Assembly (NCBI RefSeq): GCF_032062175.1
Contig: NZ_DAMBQK010000023.1
Coordinates: 14,278-78,277 of the forward strand
DNA length: 64,000 bases
Direction of reading: 5' to 3'
Origin: Atlantibacter sp032062175
GTDB lineage: Bacteria > Pseudomonadota > Gammaproteobacteria > Enterobacterales > Enterobacteriaceae
Made by a program: the position numbers and the translations under genes. Numbering within the stretch: the first letter of the stretch is position 1; every line of letters starts with the position of its first letter. Positions 44,746 through 53,400 of this stretch are shown in pieces. Below the pieces are notes generated by a model. That model was not told where the DNA came from and searched no databases. It saw only the letters and a program-made list of their open reading frames with translations.

Positions 44746-45214
44746 CCGGGCGGCGGCGATGGCGAAGCTGCGCCTGTAATTCTTCCGGCGAGCGCACCAC
44801 TAAAAAGCCGAACGACACGCAGCCCTCTTTGCCATTTACCGCGTGATGGAAACGGTGTGCCAGCCACAGCCGCTTCAGATAGCCTTTGCGCGGCACCCAG
44901 TGAAACGGCCAGCGCTGATGCACCAGCCCGTCGTGGACCAGGAAATAGAGCACGCCATACAGCGTCATTCCCGCACCGATCCACTGCAACGGCCATACTC
45001 CGGCGGTGCCAACGGCGATCAGCGCGATAGCAACCCCCGCGAATACCACGGCATACATATCGTTTAGCTCAAACCAACCGGTACGCGGGGAGTGATGGGA
45101 CCGATGCCAGCGCCAGCCGAAGCCGTGCATGATATAACGATGGGAAAACGCGGCCACGGCTTCCATCGCCGCCGCGCTAACCAGAACAATGACTACGTTA
45201 AGCCAGATACTCAC
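44663..45214 (-). CDS. crtZ: Beta-carotene 3-hydroxylase CrtZ
   Basis: Non-heme di-iron membrane hydroxylase converting beta-carotene to zeaxanthin. The His clusters are HRYIMH, HRSHH, HDGLVHQRWPFHW and HRFHHA, with three or four membrane helices. I chose the GTG at 45214 (183 residues, start S-I-W-L-N-V-V) after GAGGA; an ATG at 45238 would add eight polar residues and has a poorer ribosome binding site. The tail beyond about residue 155 is low-complexity and lies antisense to the crtB 3' end. Confidence 0.93.
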   Translation of the reverse strand: MSIWLNVVIVLVSAAAMEAVAAFSHRYIMHGFGWRWHRSHHSPRTGWFELNDMYAVVFAGVAIALIAVGTAGVWPLQWIGAGMTLYGVLYFLVHDGLVHQRWPFHWVPRKGYLKRLWLAHRFHHAVNGKEGCVSFGFLVVRSPEELQAQLRHRRRPAKRGAATVNQDAVSEPPPAQSPRAPRL

Positions 45215-45344
45215 ATCCCTTTCCTCGTCAGCGGGCATAAACCTGTAGCAGTATAGTGCACCTGCTGAATTTGGCGGGATGTAGCCGGATAACAGCGTGG
45301 GCTACAGTTATTGCGAACCAGATGGCAATTGCAAGGATAACGAG

Positions 45345-46343
45345 ATGACAAAAACACCACTCGCCTTATTTGTAATGAGCGTCGCGGGCTATGCCTGGGC
45401 CGCTGACGCACCACAGTATGACGACGCCAGCCAGAGCGTTTATTTGCAGTATTACCCTTCCTCGAAAGCGCCGACTGGCGTAGCCCACACGCCGGGTCTG
45501 CGGATTAATTTCCCCGGCGGCGACGCGCGCCCGATCGAGATGGATACCGGCTCTACCGGCATTGTGATATCCGCCGAATCCATTCCCGGTTTTTCAGCGC
45601 TTCCCGGCACGCCGGGCAAACTTACCTACAACAGCTCCGGGAGGATCATGATCGGCTCCTGGGTGACCACGCCGGTGACGGTGAGCGGCAGTAACGGCCA
45701 GCATTTCACTACCTCGCCGATCCCGGTGCTGGCGGTGACGCAAATTGCCTGCCAGGACAATGCCCGCCACTGCACCCCGGAAGATAACCCGCGCGGCGTC
45801 GCCATGATGGGCGTGGGCTTTGCGCGGGAAGGCAGCGAGCAGAAGCAAAGTACGCCCGATACTAACCCGCTGTTAAATCCAGCGGCGGCGGATAATTTTC
45901 ATAAAGGCTATGTGGTGACGCGCAACGGGGTTCATGTCGGGCTGAGTACAGCGGTGACGAAGGGTGGATTTTCTTACGCAAAATTGCAGCCCGATCCGCA
46001 TATCTCCGGCGAATGGCAGGCCGCACCGGTGTGTATTGTGGTAAACAGCGATGCAAAACGCTGCGGAACGGTGCTGGTTGATACCGGGGTGACCGATATG
46101 TTTTTAACGCTGCCGAATTATCCGTCCAAAACCTTGCCCGATGAGGCCTCACTGACCTTTACGTTTACGCCAGCGGTGAGCTATACACTCAGCGGCAGCG
46201 ATTCACCGCTTGCGCCGGAGAAAATTATCCTGAATACCACCCGGCAAACGCCGTTTGTGAATACTGGGGTGAATTTCCTTAATGGCTTTGATGTGCTGTA
46301 TGACGCGCAAGACGGCTATTTTGGCTATCGGGCGGTGAAATAA
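45345..46343 (+). CDS. Secreted pepsin-like (two-DTG) aspartic protease-family protein
   Basis: I do not recognise a named orthologue. The 332-residue product has a signal peptide ending near YAWAA-D (residues 1-20). Two aspartic-protease-type motifs are present: EMDTGSTGIVIS (DTG at 67-69) and VLVDTGVTDMFLT (DTG at 246-248), about 179 residues apart, close to the spacing in bilobed pepsins. Four Cys lie in two close pairs (136/143 and 230/240), suggesting disulfides. A related fold occurs in bacterial DUF3443-type proteins. Activity and substrate are inference. I chose the ATG at 45345 after AAGGATAACGAG; an ATG at 45297 would place a polar stretch before the signal peptide. Divergent from crtZ. 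Confidence 0.7.
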   Translation: MTKTPLALFVMSVAGYAWAADAPQYDDASQSVYLQYYPSSKAPTGVAHTPGLRINFPGGDARPIEMDTGSTGIVISAESIPGFSALPGTPGKLTYNSSGRIMIGSWVTTPVTVSGSNGQHFTTSPIPVLAVTQIACQDNARHCTPEDNPRGVAMMGVGFAREGSEQKQSTPDTNPLLNPAAADNFHKGYVVTRNGVHVGLSTAVTKGGFSYAKLQPDPHISGEWQAAPVCIVVNSDAKRCGTVLVDTGVTDMFLTLPNYPSKTLPDEASLTFTFTPAVSYTLSGSDSPLAPEKIILNTTRQTPFVNTGVNFLNGFDVLYDAQDGYFGYRAVK

Positions 46344-46427
46344 CGCGGCTTATGAAAGGCAGGTGGCCAGGCCTGCCTGTCATTATTTACTGGCTGACGG
46401 AAATCACAGGGAGAAGTCATTGCTTAA

Positions 46428-47840
46428 TTAATAGTACCGGGGATGAAAAACCTGCATAGACTCCTGGATAGATTTCATTGCCTTATTAAAGGCAAATTTA
46501 AACGTCCCAAAATACGTGATGGATGCAAACGCACTTAGCCCAACCAGGAACCACCCTGACCCCTCCTCATTAAAAAATCCCACCGGGATAAGGGTGATCG
46601 TGGCAAGCAGAAATAACAATGTTAAAAAAAGCGCAGTTGAAAACCAGTAAATCGTCGCATAAAACGCCCTGGGTTCTCTCCACCTACCAGGATCCTTAAA
46701 CGTGACGATACCTGTGTAAATTTTGTCTGCTGCTGAAGTGGTAATAAGCTGATGGCCCTGACCGTGCTTTGCTGCATCAGCGGCTAAGGCCAGTAACATC
46801 CACTTTTGCACTTCAGAAGCGTTGCCGGTGACGGTCTCCAGGTCGTAGCGACTCCCCGCCGCCACACCTGTCCCGGCATTATCGACAGCGGCATGGAGTA
46901 TCAGTTTTGCCTGTTTATCCAGGCCGCTGGACCACAGCCGGTTGATTTTTTTAACGTCAACCTGCTCTGCTGAAAAATAGGCATGCGCAATACTGTCCAG
47001 ATGATAACTGTCCGTGTTCATCGTCCTTAGCAGAAACATCGGCGTATCTTGTTCCCGTAATAAATCCTGACCGGTAAAAACAAATGCGCTGGCACTTTCA
47101 AAAAAATCCTGCTGTTCATCATTATGTAGCTCAATAGCAATCAGCAGTCTGTTGCGGCGTGTTGTTTCATCCATCCACGTATTGATCAAACGGTAATCGG
47201 GACAGGTTTCAAGAAGATGGATATCACCGATTTTATTTCTGTCAGTGACTAACTGCGCTAATACTGTACTCAATTCATCACAGACCGACTTGTCACTTCC
47301 CCGGACATATATCCCTATTTCGAAGGGGTACGGTCCACGGATAAGTGAACCCTTAAGCGGTTTAAGGAGCGTTATTAATACCTGCCCAAAACGTGAAACC
47401 CCTATGTCTTCGGATTCCACCGCAATTCTGAGAGGCGTGGCAGGGTACAGTGGCGCGTCTCCTTCAAGCTTCTGCATTTTTAGTGATAAATCAGGCACAG
47501 GCGTTATTGATGAAAAATCCAACAACACCAGCGTGTTTATCGCCCAACGTTTCCAGCGATACATTCCGTACCGCTCAATATACTCAGCAAAACGATAGTG
47601 AAATGCAATTATTCTGTATGCTGTAACAAGTATGGCAATAAATAACAAAGATAAAGAAAGCGATATGCCCCCCGCTTTATCTAACAATTGCATTCCAAAT
47701 TTATCACTAAGGGGGATAGTTAAGGCGTTATAGCCGAAACAGAGTAAAAATATCGCAATCACTATGGTTACCATCAGCCTATAGGGAAAATTATCAGGCT
47801 TATCAAAGTAATTTTTACGCGGAATCACCCATCTGTTCAT
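46428..47840 (-). CDS. T6SS cargo-island membrane protein, possible Tle3 adaptor (Tla3-like)
   Basis: A 470-residue protein with two N-terminal membrane helices (LMVTIVIAIFLLCFGYNAL, about 22-40; ISLSLSLLFIAILVTAYRII, about 59-78) and two C-terminal ones (FSTALFLTLLFLLATITLIPVGFF; FLVGLSAFASITYFGTF). The long central part (about residues 100-395) is soluble. It is last in the vgrG operon and overlaps the PAAR gene by 4 bases (ATGA). In Pseudomonas aeruginosa a membrane/periplasmic adaptor (Tla3, DUF2875) hands Tle3 to the TTR tail of VgrG; this protein has the matching position, but homology is not shown by motif. AT-rich like its neighbours. Confidence 0.6.
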   Translation of the reverse strand: MNRWVIPRKNYFDKPDNFPYRLMVTIVIAIFLLCFGYNALTIPLSDKFGMQLLDKAGGISLSLSLLFIAILVTAYRIIAFHYRFAEYIERYGMYRWKRWAINTLVLLDFSSITPVPDLSLKMQKLEGDAPLYPATPLRIAVESEDIGVSRFGQVLITLLKPLKGSLIRGPYPFEIGIYVRGSDKSVCDELSTVLAQLVTDRNKIGDIHLLETCPDYRLINTWMDETTRRNRLLIAIELHNDEQQDFFESASAFVFTGQDLLREQDTPMFLLRTMNTDSYHLDSIAHAYFSAEQVDVKKINRLWSSGLDKQAKLILHAAVDNAGTGVAAGSRYDLETVTGNASEVQKWMLLALAADAAKHGQGHQLITTSAADKIYTGIVTFKDPGRWREPRAFYATIYWFSTALFLTLLFLLATITLIPVGFFNEEGSGWFLVGLSAFASITYFGTFKFAFNKAMKSIQESMQVFHPRYY

Positions 47841-48097
47841 TTGCTTGTTCCTGCACGGGGTAATGTTGTTTTAATCGCGCAACCACATGTTGCCTTGCAG
47901 CCATCCACAACCACACCTTTACCGTTCATGGTCCATGTTGGCTCGCATTCATTAATTGGAAACTCGCCTTTATGCACGGTGCACATTACCGTGTCACCCT
48001 GTAACGCGACTGCAATCCCCATAAACGTACTGCCAGACGCCCTGTTAACGTACCCGCCTTTCTCCAGCGGATCATTTAATCTGATAACACCTTTCAT
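47837..48097 (-). CDS. PAAR domain-containing protein
   Basis: Spike-tip protein of 86 residues that caps VgrG and sharpens the T6SS needle. The PAAR fold is visible: MKGVIRLNDPLEKGGYV (first PAAR-like repeat start), GIAVALQGDTVMCTVHKGEFPI (zinc-ligand Cys/His), and DGCKATCGCAI. It has no extra toxin domain, so the cargo is the separate Tle3-type lipase. Overlaps the downstream membrane-protein gene. Confidence 0.88.
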   Translation of the reverse strand: MKGVIRLNDPLEKGGYVNRASGSTFMGIAVALQGDTVMCTVHKGEFPINECEPTWTMNGKGVVVDGCKATCGCAIKTTLPRAGTSK

Positions 48098-48106
48098 GAT
48101 AACTCC

Positions 48107-48853
48107 TTATTTCCCTGCATCAAGATTGCAGCGCATATGATCCCAGCCTTTATAATTTTTGACCTCAGGTTCTTTATCGGGCAAGTTTTTAAAATTCGCC
48201 TTATGACTATCGACTAAATTCGTTAATGCTTCCTTCATGAAAATAACCTCACCCCACGCTGAACCAGGAAATTCTGGGCTTATATGCCCTTTTAATACCT
48301 CGCCTTTTGGGTTATAGGTATCATCGATAAAGGTATAATCCACACCCGGTCCTCCCGGTGCTAAAAGTGGGTCTTCAAACGGGTATGAACTCATATATAA
48401 ATGACCAATATTGGTGGTGATAAATGCCTGGTCATTTACCACGACAATTCTCTTTATGTTTTTTCCTAATGGTCTGTCAATACCAGTCCCATCATCAGCT
48501 TTTTCTAACGGTGGATAGGGTGCCATGTAAATAGCAGGCCGCCATGTTTTCCCATAGTCTTTAGATATTAAATAAGCACCAGGCTCCCAGTCAGGAAGAA
48601 GGATATATTTCTCAGATGGATGAATATACTCCCCGGTGAAAATTCTATATATGGGATGATTATAAACTGATTTATGGATATTTCTCTTATTATCATGATA
48701 CCAGACATACCCTTCGCAATCAGTTCCAACCAGTTCAAGATAACGATTTTCGTCGTAGCGATAGACTACCTGTGAAGGCGGTTTTTTATGTAATGTACAC
48801 GCCGTTACTAAGGTAACCAGTAACATTGTAATTATCACCTTCCTTATCAGCAT
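48107..48853 (-). CDS. Tli3-family T6SS immunity lipoprotein, copy 1
   Basis: Predicted periplasm-facing lipoprotein of 248 residues: signal MLLVTLVTAC with lipidated Cys19. The mature domain has YRYDENRYLELVG, CEGYVWYHDNK, YLISKDYGKTW and a C-terminal MRCNLDAGK. It belongs with the immunity proteins found next to Tle3 phospholipase effectors. Its C-terminal part (about residues 141-248) is identical at DNA level to copy 3, whereas its N-terminal half is closer to copy 4. Confidence 0.8.
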   Translation of the reverse strand: MLIRKVIITMLLVTLVTACTLHKKPPSQVVYRYDENRYLELVGTDCEGYVWYHDNKRNIHKSVYNHPIYRIFTGEYIHPSEKYILLPDWEPGAYLISKDYGKTWRPAIYMAPYPPLEKADDGTGIDRPLGKNIKRIVVVNDQAFITTNIGHLYMSSYPFEDPLLAPGGPGVDYTFIDDTYNPKGEVLKGHISPEFPGSAWGEVIFMKEALTNLVDSHKANFKNLPDKEPEVKNYKGWDHMRCNLDAGK

Positions 48854-48954
48854 AATTTATTCCTTATACACAAAAGAGCCACGTGATGCTCTGTAACATT
48901 TCCACCCTTTACCAGTGGGTTATGCAAGTTGATATCTCCTTTCATACCCATCAC

Positions 48955-49707
48955 TTATTTCCCTGCGTCCAGATTGCAGCGCATATGATCCCAGCCTTTA
49001 TAATTTTTGACCTCAGGTTCTTTATCGGGCAAGTTTTTAAAGTTAGCCTTATTCCCAGCAACCAAATCGGTTAATGCCTCTTTCATAAATAAGACTGTTC
49101 CCCACGCTGGTCCAGGGGATTCTGGTCTTATATGCCCTTTTAATAAATCGCCTTTAGGGTTATAGGTATCATCGATAAAGGTATAATCCACACCCGGTCC
49201 GCCCGGCTTCAAAAGTGGGTCTTCAAACGGGTATGAACTCATATATAAATGATCAATATTGGTGGTGATAAATGCCTGGTCATTTACCACGACGATTCTC
49301 TTGATATCTTTACCATCAGGTCTGTCAACACCATACCCTTCCTCAGTTTTTTCTAAAGGAGGATAGGGAGCCATGTAAGTGGCAGTCTGCCATGTTTTTC
49401 CGTAGTCTTTGGAAATCAAATAAGCCTCTGGCTCCCAGTTCGGAATAAAGATATATTTATCAGACGGATGAATATATTCTCCGGTAAAAATCCTGCATGA
49501 TGCAAATATTCCATCCATAATTTCTTTATGAATTTTTAACTTATTATCGTGATACCACAGCGAGCCCTCACAGTTATAACCGATTAACTCAAGATAGCGA
49601 TACTCATCAAAGCGATAAACCTCCTGCGAAGGCGTTTTTTTATGTCCTGAACACGCCGTTACTAAGGTAACCAGCAACATTATAATTATCACCTTCCTTA
49701 TTGGCAT
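48955..49707 (-). CDS. Tli3-family T6SS immunity lipoprotein, copy 2
   Basis: A 250-residue lipoprotein (lipobox LVTAC). Its N-terminal half, including DGIFASCRIFTGEYIHPS, is identical to copy 3 except for one residue near the start (R4 versus S4). Its C-terminal half differs from copies 1 and 3 at several places (NIDHLYM, LKPGGPG, GDLLKGHIRPESPGPAWGTVLF). Such differences between tandem immunity genes may broaden protection against related effectors; that is inference. Confidence 0.8.
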   Translation of the reverse strand: MPIRKVIIIMLLVTLVTACSGHKKTPSQEVYRFDEYRYLELIGYNCEGSLWYHDNKLKIHKEIMDGIFASCRIFTGEYIHPSDKYIFIPNWEPEAYLISKDYGKTWQTATYMAPYPPLEKTEEGYGVDRPDGKDIKRIVVVNDQAFITTNIDHLYMSSYPFEDPLLKPGGPGVDYTFIDDTYNPKGDLLKGHIRPESPGPAWGTVLFMKEALTDLVAGNKANFKNLPDKEPEVKNYKGWDHMRCNLDAGK

Positions 49708-49808
49708 AATTTATTCCTTATACACGAACGCGCAACGTGATGCTTTGTAACATTTCCACCTTTTACCCGTAGGTTATGCAAGTTGATATCTCTTTTCATA
49801 CCCACCTC

Positions 49809-50561
49809 TTATTTCCCTGCATCAAGATTGCAGCGCATATGATCCCAGCCTTTATAATTTTTGACCTCAGGTTCTTTATCGGGCAAGTTTTTAAAATTCG
49901 CCTTATGACTATCGACTAAATTCGTTAATGCTTCCTTCATGAAAATAACCTCACCCCACGCTGAACCAGGAAATTCTGGGCTTATATGCCCTTTTAATAC
50001 CTCGCCTTTTGGGTTATAGGTATCATCGATAAAGGTATAATCCACACCCGGTCCTCCCGGTGCTAAAAGTGGGTCTTCAAACGGGTATGAACTCATATAT
50101 AAATGACCAATATTGGTGGTGATAAATGCCTGGTCATTTACCACGACGATTCTCTTGATATCTTTACCATCAGGTCTGTCAACACCATACCCTTCCTCAG
50201 TTTTTTCTAAAGGAGGATAGGGAGCCATGTAAGTGGCAGTCTGCCATGTTTTTCCGTAGTCTTTGGAAATCAAATAAGCCTCTGGCTCCCAGTTCGGAAT
50301 AAAGATATATTTATCAGACGGATGAATATATTCTCCGGTAAAAATCCTGCATGATGCAAATATTCCATCCATAATTTCTTTATGAATTTTTAACTTATTA
50401 TCGTGATACCACAGCGAGCCCTCACAGTTATAACCGATTAACTCAAGATAGCGATACTCATCAAAGCGATAAACCTCCTGCGAAGGCGTTTTTTTATGTC
50501 CTGAACACGCCGTTACTAAGGTAACCAGCAACATTATAATTATCACCTTACTTATTGGCAT
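49809..50561 (-). CDS. Tli3-family T6SS immunity lipoprotein, copy 3 (mosaic)
   Basis: A 250-residue lipoprotein. Residues 1 to about 148 match copy 2 and the rest matches copy 1 exactly, with the switch inside a stretch common to both (around nucleotides 50105-50145). It is therefore a recombinant of its neighbours or their parent. Lipobox LVTAC; short 101-base spacer repeats separate it from copies 2 and 4. Confidence 0.8.
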   Translation of the reverse strand: MPISKVIIIMLLVTLVTACSGHKKTPSQEVYRFDEYRYLELIGYNCEGSLWYHDNKLKIHKEIMDGIFASCRIFTGEYIHPSDKYIFIPNWEPEAYLISKDYGKTWQTATYMAPYPPLEKTEEGYGVDRPDGKDIKRIVVVNDQAFITTNIGHLYMSSYPFEDPLLAPGGPGVDYTFIDDTYNPKGEVLKGHISPEFPGSAWGEVIFMKEALTNLVDSHKANFKNLPDKEPEVKNYKGWDHMRCNLDAGK

Positions 50562-50662
50562 AATTTATTCCTTATACACGAACGCGCAACGTGATGCTCT
50601 GTAACATTTCCACCTTTTACCAGAGGGTTATGCAAGTTGATATCTCCTTTCATACCCCTCTC

Positions 50663-51290
50663 TTATTTTCCCGCGTCCAGATTGCAGCGCATATGATCCC
50701 AGCCTTTATAATTTTTGACCTCAGGTTNNNNNNNNNNNNNNNNNNNNNNNNNNNNNNNNNNNNNNNNNNNNNNNNNNNNNNNNNNNNNNNNNNNNNNNNN
50801 NNNNNNNNNNNNNNNNNNNNNNNNNNNTCATATATAAATGACCAATATTGGTGGTGATAAATGCCTGGTCATTTACCACGACGATTCTCTTGATATCTTT
50901 ACCATCAGGTCTGTCAACACCATAACCTTCCTCAGATTTTTCCAGGGGGGGATAAGGTGCCATATATGTAGCTGTCTGCCATGTTTCACCATAATCTTTT
51001 GATATTGCATATGCTCCTGGTTCCCACTCAGGGAGGAGAATATATTTTTCAGATGGATGTATATATTTCCCCGTAAAAATGCGATACATCGGATTAGCAT
51101 ACACAGACTTATGAATATTTCTCTTTTTATCATGATACCAGATATACCCTTCACAATAACTTCCAACCAGTTCAAGATAACGATTTTCGTCGTAGCGATA
51201 GACTACCTGTGAAGGCGGTTTTTTATGTAATGTACACGCCGTTGCAAAGATCATCGGCAATATTGCAATTTTGGCGATCCGTATTGACAT
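50663..51290 (-). CDS. Tli3-family T6SS immunity lipoprotein, copy 4, interrupted by assembly gap
   Basis: First immunity gene after the effector. The N-terminal 154 codons (lipobox FATAC, then LHKKPPSQVVYRYDENRYLE as in copy 1) and the last 20 codons (PEVKNYKGWDHMRCNLDAGK, ending at 50663) are present, with 100 N between. By alignment to copy 1 the missing sequence should be about 222 bases, so the frame shift implied by 100 N is an artefact. The middle (EKSEEGYGVDRPDGKDIK) resembles copies 2 and 3. Probably an intact gene. Confidence 0.75.
50728..50827. other. Assembly gap of 100 N
   Basis: Exactly 100 N inside a tandem repeat array, the usual placeholder for a gap of unknown length. Confidence 0.99.
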
Positions 51291-51300
51291 AATAAATTCC

Positions 51301-53400
51301 TTATATATGTTTTGGTTCTGGCATCGCCCACTGAAGATGGGCTACTTCCTCGTTATGGGTTTCATTACGTTGCGCGGGTTTAACTTTAGTTGAATTATAA
51401 TATTCATTAACCACACCAAAATCTCCTTTGGGTAGGGCATTACCTGGGAAATTCATTAATTCCTTAGTCTTTTTCACATTTAACTTTCCTGTTTGATAAT
51501 ACGCTCTTGCATCGTCAAAGCCATTCCTCTCAATACGCCAGTCAGCCCGACACAATAAATCAATCCAAAATTGCCCCTCTTTATACTCAAAGGCTTTACA
51601 TCTTCCGATTGCCAGGTCAAACGCCATTGCTTTAGCGGGTGCATCTATTGATGCGACAATAGAGGAATGCTGGCTGTAACCAACCGGATCTGACTGCATC
51701 CACTCTTTTTCCAATTCTTCCGGTGTTTTTTCATGGACTAATTGCACGCTGTCACTGTTGTTTTTTCCCAGGACGAAACCGCTAATATAGTTTCTTTTAT
51801 ATTCCCTGGAAAAAACCTTCAGCTCCGACTCGGAGAGTACATAGCCGGCGGGTAATTGACCAAAGCCACACCACCTTAGGCTGCGGGTGTCAATTTCCGT
51901 GCGCTTCAGCGCATTGGCTTTCGCTGAATAGGAAATAAATTCGTCAGGAGACCCTTTTTCAATGTCGGAATAGTATTTATTGCCAACATTGTCAACGCCC
52001 TGGAGGACATGTGTAAACGGTTCCGGCAACTGCTCACCGTTAATGACTACATCACTGAATGTGTATTGTTTCGTCTGTAAGGAATCCTGCACAAAAAATC
52101 CCTTTTTGGGTTCAGGCATTTCAAAAGGGGTAGTTAACGGGCTGTTACCAATATTAGGTCCATTTTCGCAGAATACGCGCTGTTTTAAATTAACCAGATC
52201 TTTAGCAATTTCATGGGGTATACCCCGCCAGCCGAACCCCTGAACATTCAACAAGGATACGATAGTGTCATTAGGGCAAAAGTAATTGTAGACCTTTCCG
52301 AAGTTATTACGCCTGTATAACTTATCATTTTTCCATTGTGATTTCCCACCAATACAAACAGCCCCTTCCAGCTCCTCTATTTCTGCATCCGTATGACATC
52401 CATCATTAAATCTGGGGTTTGTTTTCATGAGGTTGCAGAAATTTTTAAATGTTTCCTGCCTTGCGCGGTTTGTCTGGTGATGCCCGCTCGTTATCGTTTC
52501 GCCGTTCGTATTTTCAAGCGCATAAGGTGAATGATTCAGAATGACACAATCTGCGGGTCTTTGTCCGGCCTGTTTTACCAGCATATTTGCCAGCATGGTT
52601 ATAATTGTCCCCTGAGAGTGGGCAACAATATTTATTGCATCATCCTTAAGCGGATCTGTTTTTCTGATTGTCAATATCAAATCAGCCAGTCTTTGCGCGG
52701 CAAAAAACTGATAGATCCGGTGCGGGTTATTATAGATAGGATGGGTATAGTCACCCCCATTACCATATAAAGAATAAAAATTCGCCAGGTCTGTTGCCAG
52801 CCCCGTTGAACCCGGCCCCAGCATGTCCGGTATATTCGTCGTGGCGTTTGCAAATGTTCCGCCGTTTTTGGCGTAAACATCATCAAGGGCATTACCAAAA
52901 TTATCGTTGGTGTATTTTAACGTGGTTGTCTTGATATGCCCCAGCTTTTCCAGCTTCGCTTTATCATCTTCCTGATAGGCATCATAAGGCAGTTTTGCCC
53001 CGTCACCCAGTTTATCCACTTCTGCCCGGTAACGGCGCTGGTCTTCAATATAGGTGGCATGGTCAACAGGCTTGTATCCCCAATAAAAAGGGATTACCGG
53101 CGAACGCCCAGCCTTTTTAATCTGCTGCTGTTCGCCGTCGCCCATATCCATTTTGTACTGGTGCCATTCATGCTGATATAAATCATCCCGCCCCAGACGT
53201 TTATTCAGGCCCTTAATTATGCCTTCCTCCTGATTCTGGTAGGCCTCACCTACGTCATTCACACCGTGAACAAGAATAACAATGCACGGCATGGGGCGCT
53301 TGAGGTCTACAAAACAGGTCTCCACGCCTCCGCCTGTTGATACGGGTACACCCTGCACGTTGGTGGCGACAATACGTTTATTAAAGGGGCTGTTACTCAT
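51301..53400 (-). CDS. T6SS lipase effector, Tle3 family
   Basis: Predicted antibacterial phospholipase delivered by VgrG into the periplasm of competitors. It has 699 residues. The alpha/beta-hydrolase start is CIVILVHGVNDVGEAYQ (residues 39-55) and the nucleophile elbow is NIVAHSQGTII with Ser262, where Ala replaces the first Gly of GxSxG, as is common in Tle3-type proteins. The C-terminal half has no further motif I recognise. No signal peptide, as expected for a T6SS cargo. The ATG at 53400 overlaps the vgrG stop by 8 bases with GGAGG upstream. Immunity genes follow. Confidence 0.85.
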   Translation of the reverse strand: MSNSPFNKRIVATNVQGVPVSTGGGVETCFVDLKRPMPCIVILVHGVNDVGEAYQNQEEGIIKGLNKRLGRDDLYQHEWHQYKMDMGDGEQQQIKKAGRSPVIPFYWGYKPVDHATYIEDQRRYRAEVDKLGDGAKLPYDAYQEDDKAKLEKLGHIKTTTLKYTNDNFGNALDDVYAKNGGTFANATTNIPDMLGPGSTGLATDLANFYSLYGNGGDYTHPIYNNPHRIYQFFAAQRLADLILTIRKTDPLKDDAINIVAHSQGTIITMLANMLVKQAGQRPADCVILNHSPYALENTNGETITSGHHQTNRARQETFKNFCNLMKTNPRFNDGCHTDAEIEELEGAVCIGGKSQWKNDKLYRRNNFGKVYNYFCPNDTIVSLLNVQGFGWRGIPHEIAKDLVNLKQRVFCENGPNIGNSPLTTPFEMPEPKKGFFVQDSLQTKQYTFSDVVINGEQLPEPFTHVLQGVDNVGNKYYSDIEKGSPDEFISYSAKANALKRTEIDTRSLRWCGFGQLPAGYVLSESELKVFSREYKRNYISGFVLGKNNSDSVQLVHEKTPEELEKEWMQSDPVGYSQHSSIVASIDAPAKAMAFDLAIGRCKAFEYKEGQFWIDLLCRADWRIERNGFDDARAYYQTGKLNVKKTKELMNFPGNALPKGDFGVVNEYYNSTKVKPAQRNETHNEEVAHLQWAMPEPKHI

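Larger units (their letters stand above)
48107..51290 (-). repeat. Four-unit tandem array of about 854 bp (Tli3 genes plus spacers)
   Basis: Gene ends fall at 48107, 48955, 49809 and 50663 (periods 848, 854, 854). The roughly 101-base spacers are also repeated, including remnants of TTGATATCTCCTTTCATACC and GTAACATTTCCACC. Long identical blocks between units explain the assembly gap. Confidence 0.92.

Noticed and set aside
50663..51290. Pseudogene call for Tli3 copy 4
   Set aside because: The disruption coincides exactly with the 100-N gap; flanking codons are intact on both sides.
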